Below, piece by piece: positions 1-7,363 of a stretch of DNA of 30,123 nt. The translations under genes and the position numbers were made by a program. The notes beneath the pieces were generated by a model. It saw only the letters and a program-made list of their open reading frames with translations. It was not told the origin of the DNA and did no database searches. Every line of letters begins with the position of its first letter. Positions within the stretch are counted from its first letter, which is position 1. The stretch is from JBFFXF01 sp041569895 (GTDB lineage Bacteria; Planctomycetota; UBA8108; JACQVS01): positions 1 through 30,123 of the forward strand of contig JBFFXF010000066.1 in NCBI GenBank assembly GCA_041569895.1, read 5' to 3'.

Positions 1-19
1 CCTGGAATGCCTTCAAGAA

Positions 20-1384
20 TTACTGCACGTCGCCCTCGTCGATGACCAGCGGCGGCACCAGCTTGATCACCGGCAGGTTGTGTCCCGCCACCTGGGTCAG
101 GATGCGGTGGTCGTCCATCAGCGGAATCACCACTGCCTGCGGGAACAGGTTCCGGTCCGCCTTGTTGATGAGCGACCACGTCGCGCGCAGGCCGAGCGAC
201 TTCGGCTCGCCGAGCTGGATCCCGATCATCAGCCCGCGCTGGCGAACCTCGTGCATGAACTCGAAGCGCGGCAGCAGCTCCTCGAGGCCTTCCCGGAGGA
301 GACCGCCCATCCTGGCGGCGTTGCCCATGAGGTCCTCGCCATCGAGCACGTGCAGCGTCGCGAGGCCGGCGATCATCGCCAGGCTTCCCTGGTGGAAGGT
401 CGAGGAGTGCACGATGGCGCGATCCAGCGAGGAGAAGACGCGCGACCAGATCGACTTTCGCGTCAGCACGGCGCCGACGGGGACGTACCCTCCGGACAGC
501 GACTTCGAGAGCGCGACGATATCGGGCTGAACATCGCCCTCCTGCTCGAGTGCGAGGAACGTTCCCGTCCGTCCGACGCCGGTCTGCACCTCGTCGGCGA
601 CGAAGAGCGAGCCGTATTTCCGGCAGAGCGCCGCGGCTCGCTCGAGGTAGCCCGGGGCCGGCAGGTTGACGCCCTTGCCCTGGATCGGCTCGACGACGAA
701 CGCGGCGACCTCCTTTCTGGAGAGCGCCTGCTCGAGCGCCTCGAGGTCGTTGAAGGGGACGCGGCTGCAGCCGGGCAGCAGCGGTCCGAAACCCTCTCGG
801 AAACTCTCTTCACCGTTGATGGAGAGAGAGCCGCTGGTGAGACCGTGAAAGGCGTGGTCGGCGTAGACGATGCTCGAACGACGCGTGGCGCACTTGGCGA
901 ACTTGATCGCCGCCTCGATGCTCTCGGTGCCGGAGTTGGTGAAGAAGACGTAGTCGAGGTCGTTGCCGACGCGCTTCTTGAGCTCGGCGGCGAGGACGCC
1001 CGCGAGCAGCGGCGCGTCGAACTGAACCAGGCTCGGATAGTCCGTCGCCAGGAAGTCGATCAGCGCCTGCTTGACGACCGGGTGGTTCCGGCCCGTGTTG
1101 ACCGACGCGTGGCCGCCGATGCAATCGAGGTAGCGGTTCCCGGCGGCGTCCCAGAGATACGCCCCCTCGGCCCGCTCGTAGCAGTGGTCGAATCCGAGAA
1201 TGCGCAGCACCTTGGCGAACTTCGGATTGACGTGCTGCGCGTGCAGGTCGTAGTTCTCACCGCGATGCCGTCGCAACAGCTCGCCGACATCGAGCCCGCC
1301 GGCGCGGCTCCGGCCGGAGACGGCATCCTCCCGGACGGGAGAGGTGGCGCTGTCCTGACGCTCGGCGATGGATTTCGGGCACAC
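20..1384 (-). CDS. class III PLP-dependent aminotransferase, C-terminus cut short
   Basis: Fold-type I, class III aminotransferase (Aminotran_3), which moves an amino group between an amine or amino acid and an oxo acid or aldehyde; cytoplasmic. Seen: the SGTES phosphate-binding segment (151-155), HAFHG (177-181), VEPIQG (231-236), the DEVQTGVGRTG segment with the pyridine-nitrogen Asp at 264, and SKSLSGG with the PLP lysine at 294. The start is GTG: a GGGGGGAGG Shine-Dalgarno (1393-1401) lies 8 nt upstream and no better start exists. The protein ends in VIDEGDVQ at TAA (20-22). Family members usually run about 20-30 residues further, and the codons after the stop read FLKAFQ, which looks like the missing helix (see findings). 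The N-terminal segment before the fold (NPKF...ILGFD) resembles the amine/aminotriol aminotransferase branch that includes HpnO, but the substrate cannot be assigned. It lies 216 nt after the DUF1501 gene with its own -10-like box, so it is probably a separate unit. Confidence 0.9.
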   Translation of the reverse strand: MCPKSIAERQDSATSPVREDAVSGRSRAGGLDVGELLRRHRGENYDLHAQHVNPKFAKVLRILGFDHCYERAEGAYLWDAAGNRYLDCIGGHASVNTGRNHPVVKQALIDFLATDYPSLVQFDAPLLAGVLAAELKKRVGNDLDYVFFTNSGTESIEAAIKFAKCATRRSSIVYADHAFHGLTSGSLSINGEESFREGFGPLLPGCSRVPFNDLEALEQALSRKEVAAFVVEPIQGKGVNLPAPGYLERAAALCRKYGSLFVADEVQTGVGRTGTFLALEQEGDVQPDIVALSKSLSGGYVPVGAVLTRKSIWSRVFSSLDRAIVHSSTFHQGSLAMIAGLATLHVLDGEDLMGNAARMGGLLREGLEELLPRFEFMHEVRQRGLMIGIQLGEPKSLGLRATWSLINKADRNLFPQAVVIPLMDDHRILTQVAGHNLPVIKLVPPLVIDEGDVQ

Positions 1385-1453
1385 GTGGAACGCCTCCCCC
1401 CAGGAATCGTATTCAATCCCCCCGGCAGCGGTTCTATTGACTCGATGCGACGT

Positions 1454-1459
1454 ATTCTA
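1454..1459 (-). promoter_or_regulatory. candidate -10 box (TAGAAT) for the aminotransferase gene
   Basis: On the minus strand TAGAAT matches the sigma-70 -10 consensus at 5 of 6 positions. It would give a leader of about 60 nt before the GTG start at 1384. No convincing -35 is seen at 16-18 nt, so this is a weak call. The rest of the 1385-1600 gap shows no gene and no clear terminator hairpin. Confidence 0.35.
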
Positions 1460-1600
1460 AGTTCCCGGGTACCGGAGTCTACGCTAATCTCGGCTGCCAC
1501 CGGTTCGGAAAGTAGAGGATCGACGAGCCACCGAACGGCCCAAAAAGACGGGCGCTTCACTCTCTGCGCTCTGCAGATGTTTTCCGGGCCTTCGAGCGGC

Positions 1601-3034
1601 TCACGCAATCAAATCGCCAATCACCTTCCCCCCGAACTGCGACAGCTGCTTGAAGCGGCCGCCGTGGAAGTAGGTGAGGCGGTTGTCGTCGAGCCCGAGC
1701 AGGTGGAGGAGCGTGACGTGGAGGTCGCGCAGCGGGTGGACCCGCTCGACGGCCCTGGCGCCGATCTCGTCGGTCGCGCCGACCACGTGACCGCCGCGCA
1801 CGCCGCCGCCGGCGAGCCAGACGCACATCGCCTCGGCGTTGTGGTCGCGTCCGGCCTTCTTGCCGCCGCGCATGCCGTTGTCCGGCGACCGGCCGAACTC
1901 GCCCGCCCAGACGATGAGCGTCTCGTCGAGGAGACCGCGACGCTTCAGGTCCTGGATCAGCCCGGCGATCGGCCGGTCGATGGCGCGGAAACGCGCCCCG
2001 TGCGAGCGCTCGAGGTAGTCGTGCGAATCCCAGCCCGAGGAATACACCTGCACGAACCGGACGCCGCGCTCGACCAGTCTCCGCGCCAGCAGGCAGCGAC
2101 GGCCGAAACCGTCGTCGCCGGGCGCGTCGATGCCGTACAACTCCAGCGTGCGCTCGTCCTCGCCCCTGGTGTCGATCAGCTCCGGCACCTCCGATTGCAT
2201 GCGGAACGCCAGCTCGTAGGCGTCCATGCGCGCCGCGAGGTCGCCGTGGTCCGGGTGCCGCTCGCGGTGACTCGCGTTCAGCTTCTGCAGCAGGTCGAGG
2301 TTGCGTCGCTGCGTCTGACGCGTCACGCCGGGCGGGGGGCGGAGATCGAGGATCGGTGATCCCGCCGGCCGCAGCGTCGTGCCCTGGTAGTGCGGCGGCA
2401 GGAAGCCGTTCGACCAGTTGGCCGCGCCGCCCTGCGGGAAGTTGAGCTCGGGCAGGACGACGAAGGCCGGCAGGTTCCGGTTCAGCGTGCCGAGGCCGTA
2501 CGTCACCCACGAGCCGATCGCCGGGTCGCCGCCGAAGCGATTCCCGGTGTTCATGTGGTAGTTGGCGGTCGGGTGGTTGATCGATTCGGCCTGCAGCCCG
2601 CGATAGACGCAGAGCTCGTCGGCGACGCGCGCGAGTCGCGGGAGGTGCTCGACGATCTCGAGCCCGGAGCTTCCCGCGCGCCGGAACTGGAACGGACTGC
2701 GCACGTAGTAGCGCTTGCCGCTCGCCATCGCCGACGCGAAGCGATCCTTGCGCGTGAACTCCTTCATGTGGAGCTCGTCGAGCTTCGGCTTCGGGTCGAA
2801 GGTGTCGATGTGGCTCGGCCCGCCTTCCATGTAGAGGAAGATGCACGCCTTCGCGCGCGGGCGATGGTGTCCGGCGCGGGGATCGAGCGGGCCGCGAGCC
2901 TCCGCCGCCAGCAGCGAGTTGAACGCGGCCGTGCCGAGCGTCGCGCCGAGGCCGTAGAGGAAGTCGCGCCGCGTCGGGCGGCGGCTCGAGGGCATCGGCG
3001 ATCCGCAGTCGTGGGATTCGTGCTCAGTAGACAT
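1601..3034 (-). CDS. DUF1501 protein, Tat-exported, alkaline-phosphatase-like fold
   Basis: 477-residue DUF1501 protein (PF07394), a family distantly related to the alkaline phosphatase/sulfatase superfamily and very abundant in planctomycetes; its reaction is not established. Seen: a twin-arginine signal TRRDFLYGLG (Arg 22-23) followed by a hydrophobic stretch to about residue 46, the GGPSHIDTFDP motif (71-81), and near the C-terminus GEFGRSP (378-384) and GRDHN (395-399), which hold the acidic and His residues expected to bind metal. The ATG at 3034 overlaps the end of the upstream PSCyt1/DUF1549/DUF1553 gene by 11 nt, implying translational coupling. An in-frame ATG further upstream (3103) would add a Ser/Arg-rich tail lying entirely inside the upstream gene and is rejected. 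The pair is probably exported and acts together, as these families are nearly always adjacent. Confidence 0.93.
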   Translation of the reverse strand: MSTEHESHDCGSPMPSSRRPTRRDFLYGLGATLGTAAFNSLLAAEARGPLDPRAGHHRPRAKACIFLYMEGGPSHIDTFDPKPKLDELHMKEFTRKDRFASAMASGKRYYVRSPFQFRRAGSSGLEIVEHLPRLARVADELCVYRGLQAESINHPTANYHMNTGNRFGGDPAIGSWVTYGLGTLNRNLPAFVVLPELNFPQGGAANWSNGFLPPHYQGTTLRPAGSPILDLRPPPGVTRQTQRRNLDLLQKLNASHRERHPDHGDLAARMDAYELAFRMQSEVPELIDTRGEDERTLELYGIDAPGDDGFGRRCLLARRLVERGVRFVQVYSSGWDSHDYLERSHGARFRAIDRPIAGLIQDLKRRGLLDETLIVWAGEFGRSPDNGMRGGKKAGRDHNAEAMCVWLAGGGVRGGHVVGATDEIGARAVERVHPLRDLHVTLLHLLGLDDNRLTYFHGGRFKQLSQFGGKVIGDLIA

Positions 3035-5606
3035 GGACGAGCTCGTTCGAGTTGATGAGGACGAGGCAGAGCTCGGCGAGCCCCCTCGTCTCCGGTCCGA
3101 CATCCCAGGGTTTCAGGTCGGGCACGTACTCCTCCATCAGCGGGAGCGTCTCCTCCCAGAAGAAGATCTCGCCCGATTGCTCCGCGATCATCTGCCGCGT
3201 CACTTTCCGCGGCAGCGTTGTCTTCACGGGTTCATGCGCGCGGTGGTACGCGGTCATCTCCTCGACGTGCTCCCTGCAGAGCTCGACCTCGATCGCCGAC
3301 GGCGCGCGGCCGAAGAGCAGCCGGAAGGCGAGCTCGATGCGCGCGTCGAGCCCCTCCGCCGAGCGTTCCAGTCTCCGCGCCAGCGCGATCGCCCGGTCGT
3401 GCGCGAACTGGCCGTTGAAGAGCGCGAAGACCTGCGGCGTCACGGTGGTCTCGTCGCGCCGCTCGCAGGAGACGTCGGGACCGGGACGGTTGAGCACCTC
3501 GAGCATCGGATCGGCGAGCGTGCGGATGCGGAAACAGTAGATCGTCCGGCGGTTGCGCTCGTCGGGACGCGTCGACGGCTGGTACGCCGGAGCGATGCCG
3601 CCCATGACGTGCCGCGGCTGGAGCGCCGCCTCCCAGTTGATCTCGGGAAAGGAGCCCGGGCCGCCCATGCGCTCGGAGAGCTCGCCGGTCGAGAAGAGCA
3701 GGGCGTCGCGGAGCTCCTCGGCGGTCAGTCTTCGCGGCGGGAACCACGCGCGGAGTTCGTTCGACGGGTCGACCTCGGCGACGCGTTCCGGCTCGGGGTG
3801 GTCGCCGGAACGCCGGTACGTCGCCGACGTCATCACGAGGCGGTGGAGCTCCTTCAGCGACCAGTTCCGGTCGATCAGCCGGCTCGCGAGCCAGTCGAGG
3901 AGCTCGGGGTGCGTCGGGCGCGAGCCGGTGGCGCCGAGGTTGTTCGGCGTCGCCACGATGCCGCGGCCGAAGTGCCACTGCCAGACGCGATTCGTGATGA
4001 CGCGCGCCGTCAGCGTGTTGTCGGCGCTCGCGATCCACCGCGCCAGCGCGAGTCGCCGGCCGCGGGCCGCCCCGGGCACCTCCGCGGGGGCGCTCGCCGC
4101 CGGATCGACGACCGCCGTCAGCACGCCCGGAGAGACGGGGTCGGCGGGCGTGTCGAGCGCGCCGCCGATCAGCACGTGGGTCTCCTCGGGCTTCGCCGTC
4201 TTGACCGCGAAGCTCCGCGGCAGGTGTCGCGTGGCGGCGTTGTCGAGGTACTTCTTGCGCTTCTTCTTGTTGCGCGTCAACGCGTCGTTCTTCTCGTCGG
4301 GATCGCCGCGCAGCACGTCGACGGAGCTGAGCCTCTCGACCCGACGGCGCACGTCGTCGAGACGACCGGTGTGCTCCCACTCCGCGAAGGGCGTCTCCGG
4401 CTCGTCGAACTGCGCTGCGGCGAAGATCGCCTGGATCGAGTAGTAGTCGCGCGTCGGGATCGGGTCGAACTTGTGGTCGTGACACCGCGCGCAGCGGAGC
4501 TCGTGTCCGAGAAAAGTGACGCCGACGCTGTTGGTGACGTCGTCGAGGAACTGCTGCCGCGTCACCGCCTTGACGCTCATCCCGGTGTGCTCCCACGGGC
4601 CCATGCGCAGATAGCCGGTCGCGATCACCGAGTCGGTGTCCGCGGAGGGGAACTCGTCGCCGGCGATCTGCTCGAGGACGAAGCGGTCGAACGGGAGGTC
4701 GATGTTGAAGGCGCGGACCACCCAGTCGCGGTAGCGCCACGCGTGCGGGCGCTCGAAGTCGTTCGAGAAGCCGGCAGTGTCCGCGTAGCGCACGACGTCG
4801 AGCCAGTGCTGCGCCATGCGCTCGCCGTGGCGCGGGCTGGCGAGCAGCCGGTCGAGCACGCGCTCGAACGCGTCCGGAGATTCGTCGCCGAGAAACTCCT
4901 CGATCTCGTCGGGAGACGGCGGCAGGCCGGTGAGGTCGAGCGTCGCGCGCCGCAGCAGCGTGACGCGGTCGGCGGCCGGGGCGGGCTCGAGCTGCTTCTC
5001 CGCGAGCCGTCGCTCGATGAAGGCATCGACCGGGTGGCGCGCGTCGCTCTCCGGCACGCGCGGACGCGCGATCGGAAAGAACGACCACACCGCCTCGCGC
5101 GCGTAGCGGCGATCGGTCCACTCCGGCGTGAGGCCGCCGCTCGTCGCGATCGGGATGCCGTCGGCGGGCCCGGTCCACGCCTCGCCCGATGGCGTCGCGA
5201 CTGATGGCGCCCCGTCGGCGATCCAGCGACGGATGAGCTCGACCTCGGCCTCCGAGAGCCTGTCGTTCTCCTTCGGCGGCATGCGGAGGTCGGGGTCGCG
5301 CCACGTCACGGCGACGAAGAGCGCGCTCTGCTCCGGGTCACCGGGAACGATCGCCGGGCCGGTCTCACCGCCACGCAGCATCCCCTCGCGGGTGCGCAGG
5401 TCGAGGTCGCCGCGCACGTCGTCGGCATCGTCGCCGTGACAGACGTTGCAGCGCTGCTTGAGAAGCTGCAGAGCGCGCGCGTGTGAGGCGTGCTCGCGCT
5501 TCTGCTTCGCCTCCGGCTTCTCGCCCTCCGCCTGATCCCCGGCGCACACCGCGACGAACGCCAGGCACCAGATCGTCAGCGCCGCTGGTCCGATGATCGC
5601 TCTCAA
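3024..5606 (-). CDS. PSCyt1-DUF1549-DUF1553 protein (heme-motif planctomycete protein)
   Basis: 860-residue exported protein with the planctomycete-specific order PSCyt1 (PF07635; CNVCH heme motif at 53-57), DUF1549 (PF07583; about 190-390, ending with a second heme-type motif CARCH at 372-376 in a CARCHDHKFDP context) and DUF1553 (PF07587; from about 515 to the C-terminus). The role is not proven; two CxxCH motifs suggest redox or electron-transfer work outside the cytoplasm. The start chosen is TTG at 5606: GGAGGAG (5615-5621) sits 8 nt upstream, and the protein then begins directly with a signal-like hydrophobic segment (about 1-22; a VAVC stretch leaves a lipoprotein possible). The reading frame stays open upstream to 5936, but that part overlaps the divergent gene at 5779 and is Arg/Ser-rich junk. 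A Lys-rich patch (KKKRKK, about 447-452) sits between DUF1549 and DUF1553. It is followed by the overlapping DUF1501 gene. Confidence 0.92.
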   Translation of the reverse strand: MRAIIGPAALTIWCLAFVAVCAGDQAEGEKPEAKQKREHASHARALQLLKQRCNVCHGDDADDVRGDLDLRTREGMLRGGETGPAIVPGDPEQSALFVAVTWRDPDLRMPPKENDRLSEAEVELIRRWIADGAPSVATPSGEAWTGPADGIPIATSGGLTPEWTDRRYAREAVWSFFPIARPRVPESDARHPVDAFIERRLAEKQLEPAPAADRVTLLRRATLDLTGLPPSPDEIEEFLGDESPDAFERVLDRLLASPRHGERMAQHWLDVVRYADTAGFSNDFERPHAWRYRDWVVRAFNIDLPFDRFVLEQIAGDEFPSADTDSVIATGYLRMGPWEHTGMSVKAVTRQQFLDDVTNSVGVTFLGHELRCARCHDHKFDPIPTRDYYSIQAIFAAAQFDEPETPFAEWEHTGRLDDVRRRVERLSSVDVLRGDPDEKNDALTRNKKKRKKYLDNAATRHLPRSFAVKTAKPEETHVLIGGALDTPADPVSPGVLTAVVDPAASAPAEVPGAARGRRLALARWIASADNTLTARVITNRVWQWHFGRGIVATPNNLGATGSRPTHPELLDWLASRLIDRNWSLKELHRLVMTSATYRRSGDHPEPERVAEVDPSNELRAWFPPRRLTAEELRDALLFSTGELSERMGGPGSFPEINWEAALQPRHVMGGIAPAYQPSTRPDERNRRTIYCFRIRTLADPMLEVLNRPGPDVSCERRDETTVTPQVFALFNGQFAHDRAIALARRLERSAEGLDARIELAFRLLFGRAPSAIEVELCREHVEEMTAYHRAHEPVKTTLPRKVTRQMIAEQSGEIFFWEETLPLMEEYVPDLKPWDVGPETRGLAELCLVLINSNELVHVY

Positions 5607-5614
5607 CGCGTTGG

Positions 5615-5621
5615 CTCCTCC
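5615..5621 (-). promoter_or_regulatory. Shine-Dalgarno GGAGGAG deciding a TTG start
   Basis: GGAGGAG on the minus strand, 8 nt before TTG at 5606. No ATG or GTG is better placed, and the encoded signal segment starts straight after the TTG. This is the main reason for shortening the gene by 110 codons from the longest open frame. Confidence 0.7.
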
Positions 5622-5686
5622 ACCCGTGCTCCCGTGGCCGGCGCAGGCGTTCCGCGCAGGCTCCCGGGCGTGTCTCCGAGCGGCCC

Positions 5687-5715
5687 ATCGTATCCCGGGA
5701 GACGACGGGCGTCGA
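5687..5715 (-). promoter_or_regulatory. candidate sigma-70-like promoter for the PSCyt1/DUF1501 pair
   Basis: The minus strand has TCGACG (5710-5715, 4 of 6 to TTGACA), a 17-nt spacer and TACGAT (5687-5692). It would start transcription near 5680 and give a leader of about 70 nt holding the GGAGGAG site. The outward promoter of the divergent gene lies less than 30 nt away. Confidence 0.4.
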
Positions 5716-5742
5716 GGTCCCCCGTCGGCCCGCGACGCGGCG

Positions 5743-5771
5743 TTGCCTGCCACCGGGCCATGACGCACAAT
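5743..5771 (+). promoter_or_regulatory. candidate promoter giving a leaderless transcript of the toroid gene
   Basis: TTGCCT (5743-5748), a 17-nt spacer, then CACAAT (5766-5771). Only 7 nt separate the -10-like box from the ATG at 5779, so transcription would begin at or next to the start codon. No Shine-Dalgarno precedes this ATG, in keeping with a leaderless mRNA. Confidence 0.4.
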
Positions 5772-5778
5772 TTCTTCG

Positions 5779-7335
5779 ATGAGCGACGACGATCCCTCGA
5801 GCGCCGGCCCGCTCGACGACAGCCTCGCCGACACCGATCCGTGGCTGGCCCGTGACCGCGACGCGTGGCTCCACGAGGCGCCCTTCTGGGCGCTGTCGGC
5901 CGTGCTCCACCTCGTCCTCGTCGCCGTCCTGGTCAACGTGATGATCGAGGCGCCGGCGCGCCCGAAGGAGCACGCGCCGATGCGCCTCCGACTCGAGGAG
6001 CGCGCCCGGGTTCGCTACGAGCCGACCTGGCGCCGCGACCTCGAGCGGAGGCCGAAGCTTCCCGAGGTGAAGCTGGTCGAGAAGCCCGTGCTGCTGCGGC
6101 GGCTCGACGACGTCACTCCCGAGGTGCCGCGGGGGACGGACCTCTCCAACCTCACCAACCTCGAGCTGCTCCACTCGTCGGTGCACGACGTCATCGGCGC
6201 CGCCGGCGGCGCGTCGGGCGCGTACGGCCAGCGGTGGGGGAAGGGCTCGCTGATCCGCGAGGGCGGCAGCGAGGGCACCGAGGAGGCGGTGCGCGCCGCG
6301 CTGGAGTGGCTGCGGCGCCACCAGGCTCCTGACGGCAGCTGGAGCTCGGACAAGTTCGTCGAGCAGTGCCGCACGCGCTGCGCCAGCCGCGACGTCGGCC
6401 GCGGCGATGGACGGGGCGAGCGGTGGTACGACGTCGGCGTCACCGGACTCGCCGTGCTCGCCTTCGCGGGCTACGGGCACACGCACGTCGACGGCGTCTT
6501 CCCGGAGTACGTCGAGTGCCTCCGGCGCGCCGTGCGCTGGCTCAAGAGACAGCAGGTGCGATCGAACGATCCGGCCGAATCGGGGCGCTACGGCGGCACG
6601 GGCGGGCACTGGCCCTACAACCACGCCATCGCCACCATGGCGATGTCGGAGCTGCTCGTGATGTCGCGCGACGTGATCGGCCTCGGGCGCAGCGTCGAGG
6701 ACGCGGTGGAGCTGATCCTCCACTCGCAGAATCCGGGCGCCGCGTGGCGCTACGAGGTGCGTGACGGCGACAACGACACGTCCGTGACCGGCTGGATGAT
6801 CCTGGCGCTGAAGGCGGCGAGGAACGCCCCGATCGACATCGAGGCCCGGCGCTACGACCTCGCGTTCGAGGACGCGCTGCGCTTCATCCGGTCGGTGACC
6901 GACGATGAGGGCCGGGCGGGCTATCAGCGGCGCGGCAACTTCAGGACGAGGCTGCACTGCATGACGTCGGTCGCCGTACTCGGTCGTCTCTTCGCCGGCG
7001 AGAGTCGAGAGGGGATCGACATCCGGCGCGGTGTCGACGTCTGCATGCTCGACCTGCCGCGCTGGAACGAGGGCGAGCGCGGCGCGATCAACATGTACCA
7101 CTGGTACTACGCGTCGTACGCGCTGTTCCAGTACGGCGGCACGCCCTGGCGGCGATGGAACATCGCGATGAAGCACGCGCTTCTCCAGTCGCAGCGGCGC
7201 GGCGGCGAGGAGGACGGCAGCTGGGATCCGATCGGCGACTGGGGACCGCGCGGGGGGCGCGTCTACTCGACCGCGATCGGCGCGATGACGCTCGAGGTCT
7301 ACTACCGCTTCCTGCGCGTCACCGGCGCCGAGTGA
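5779..7335 (+). CDS. membrane-anchored alpha/alpha-toroid (prenyltransferase/squalene-cyclase-like) protein
   Basis: 518 residues. An N-terminal acidic cytoplasmic tail (1-35) precedes one membrane helix (about 36-56). Then comes a charged, proline-containing linker (57-165) and a domain of helical-hairpin repeats (about 165-510) of the prenyltransferase/squalene-oxidase-repeat fold, with QAPDGSWS (182-189) as a QW-like motif and later GHWPYNHA and TGWMILAL repeats. No DxDD-type catalytic motif of true squalene-hopene cyclases was found, so it is probably not a terpene cyclase. Family members in planctomycetes are mostly of unknown function, and peptide or glycan binding is possible. The membrane helix contains SAVLH, with the Ser-xxx-His spacing seen in TonB-type energy transducers. 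The gene is divergent from the PSCyt1 gene and ends 28 nt from the convergent gene at 7364. Confidence 0.85.
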   Translation: MSDDDPSSAGPLDDSLADTDPWLARDRDAWLHEAPFWALSAVLHLVLVAVLVNVMIEAPARPKEHAPMRLRLEERARVRYEPTWRRDLERRPKLPEVKLVEKPVLLRRLDDVTPEVPRGTDLSNLTNLELLHSSVHDVIGAAGGASGAYGQRWGKGSLIREGGSEGTEEAVRAALEWLRRHQAPDGSWSSDKFVEQCRTRCASRDVGRGDGRGERWYDVGVTGLAVLAFAGYGHTHVDGVFPEYVECLRRAVRWLKRQQVRSNDPAESGRYGGTGGHWPYNHAIATMAMSELLVMSRDVIGLGRSVEDAVELILHSQNPGAAWRYEVRDGDNDTSVTGWMILALKAARNAPIDIEARRYDLAFEDALRFIRSVTDDEGRAGYQRRGNFRTRLHCMTSVAVLGRLFAGESREGIDIRRGVDVCMLDLPRWNEGERGAINMYHWYYASYALFQYGGTPWRRWNIAMKHALLQSQRRGGEEDGSWDPIGDWGPRGGRVYSTAIGAMTLEVYYRFLRVTGAE

Positions 7336-7363
7336 TCGACGATCAATCGCCGCAGGTCTGCGT

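Noticed and set aside
1530..1560. GCCC...GGGC with an internal T-run after the DUF1501 gene as an intrinsic terminator
   Set aside because: The T-run lies inside the loop, not after the stem, and the stem is only four pairs.
1500..1600. GCAGAGCGCAGAGAG on the minus strand as another copy of the ACCACAGAG-type repeat
   Set aside because: The match is short and lacks the inverted ends and hairpin seen at 10277-10566.
80..2359. A 759-codon plus-strand frame opposite the aminotransferase and DUF1501 genes
   Set aside because: The translation is Arg/Val/Glu-rich antisense with no domain, and the minus-strand genes have clear motifs and ribosome sites.
5779..7335. The toroid protein as a squalene-hopene cyclase linked to a hopanoid aminotransferase at 20-1384
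   Set aside because: No DxDD catalytic motif or full QW-repeat set was found, the protein is shorter than true cyclases, and the aminotransferase is about 4.4 kb away on the other strand.
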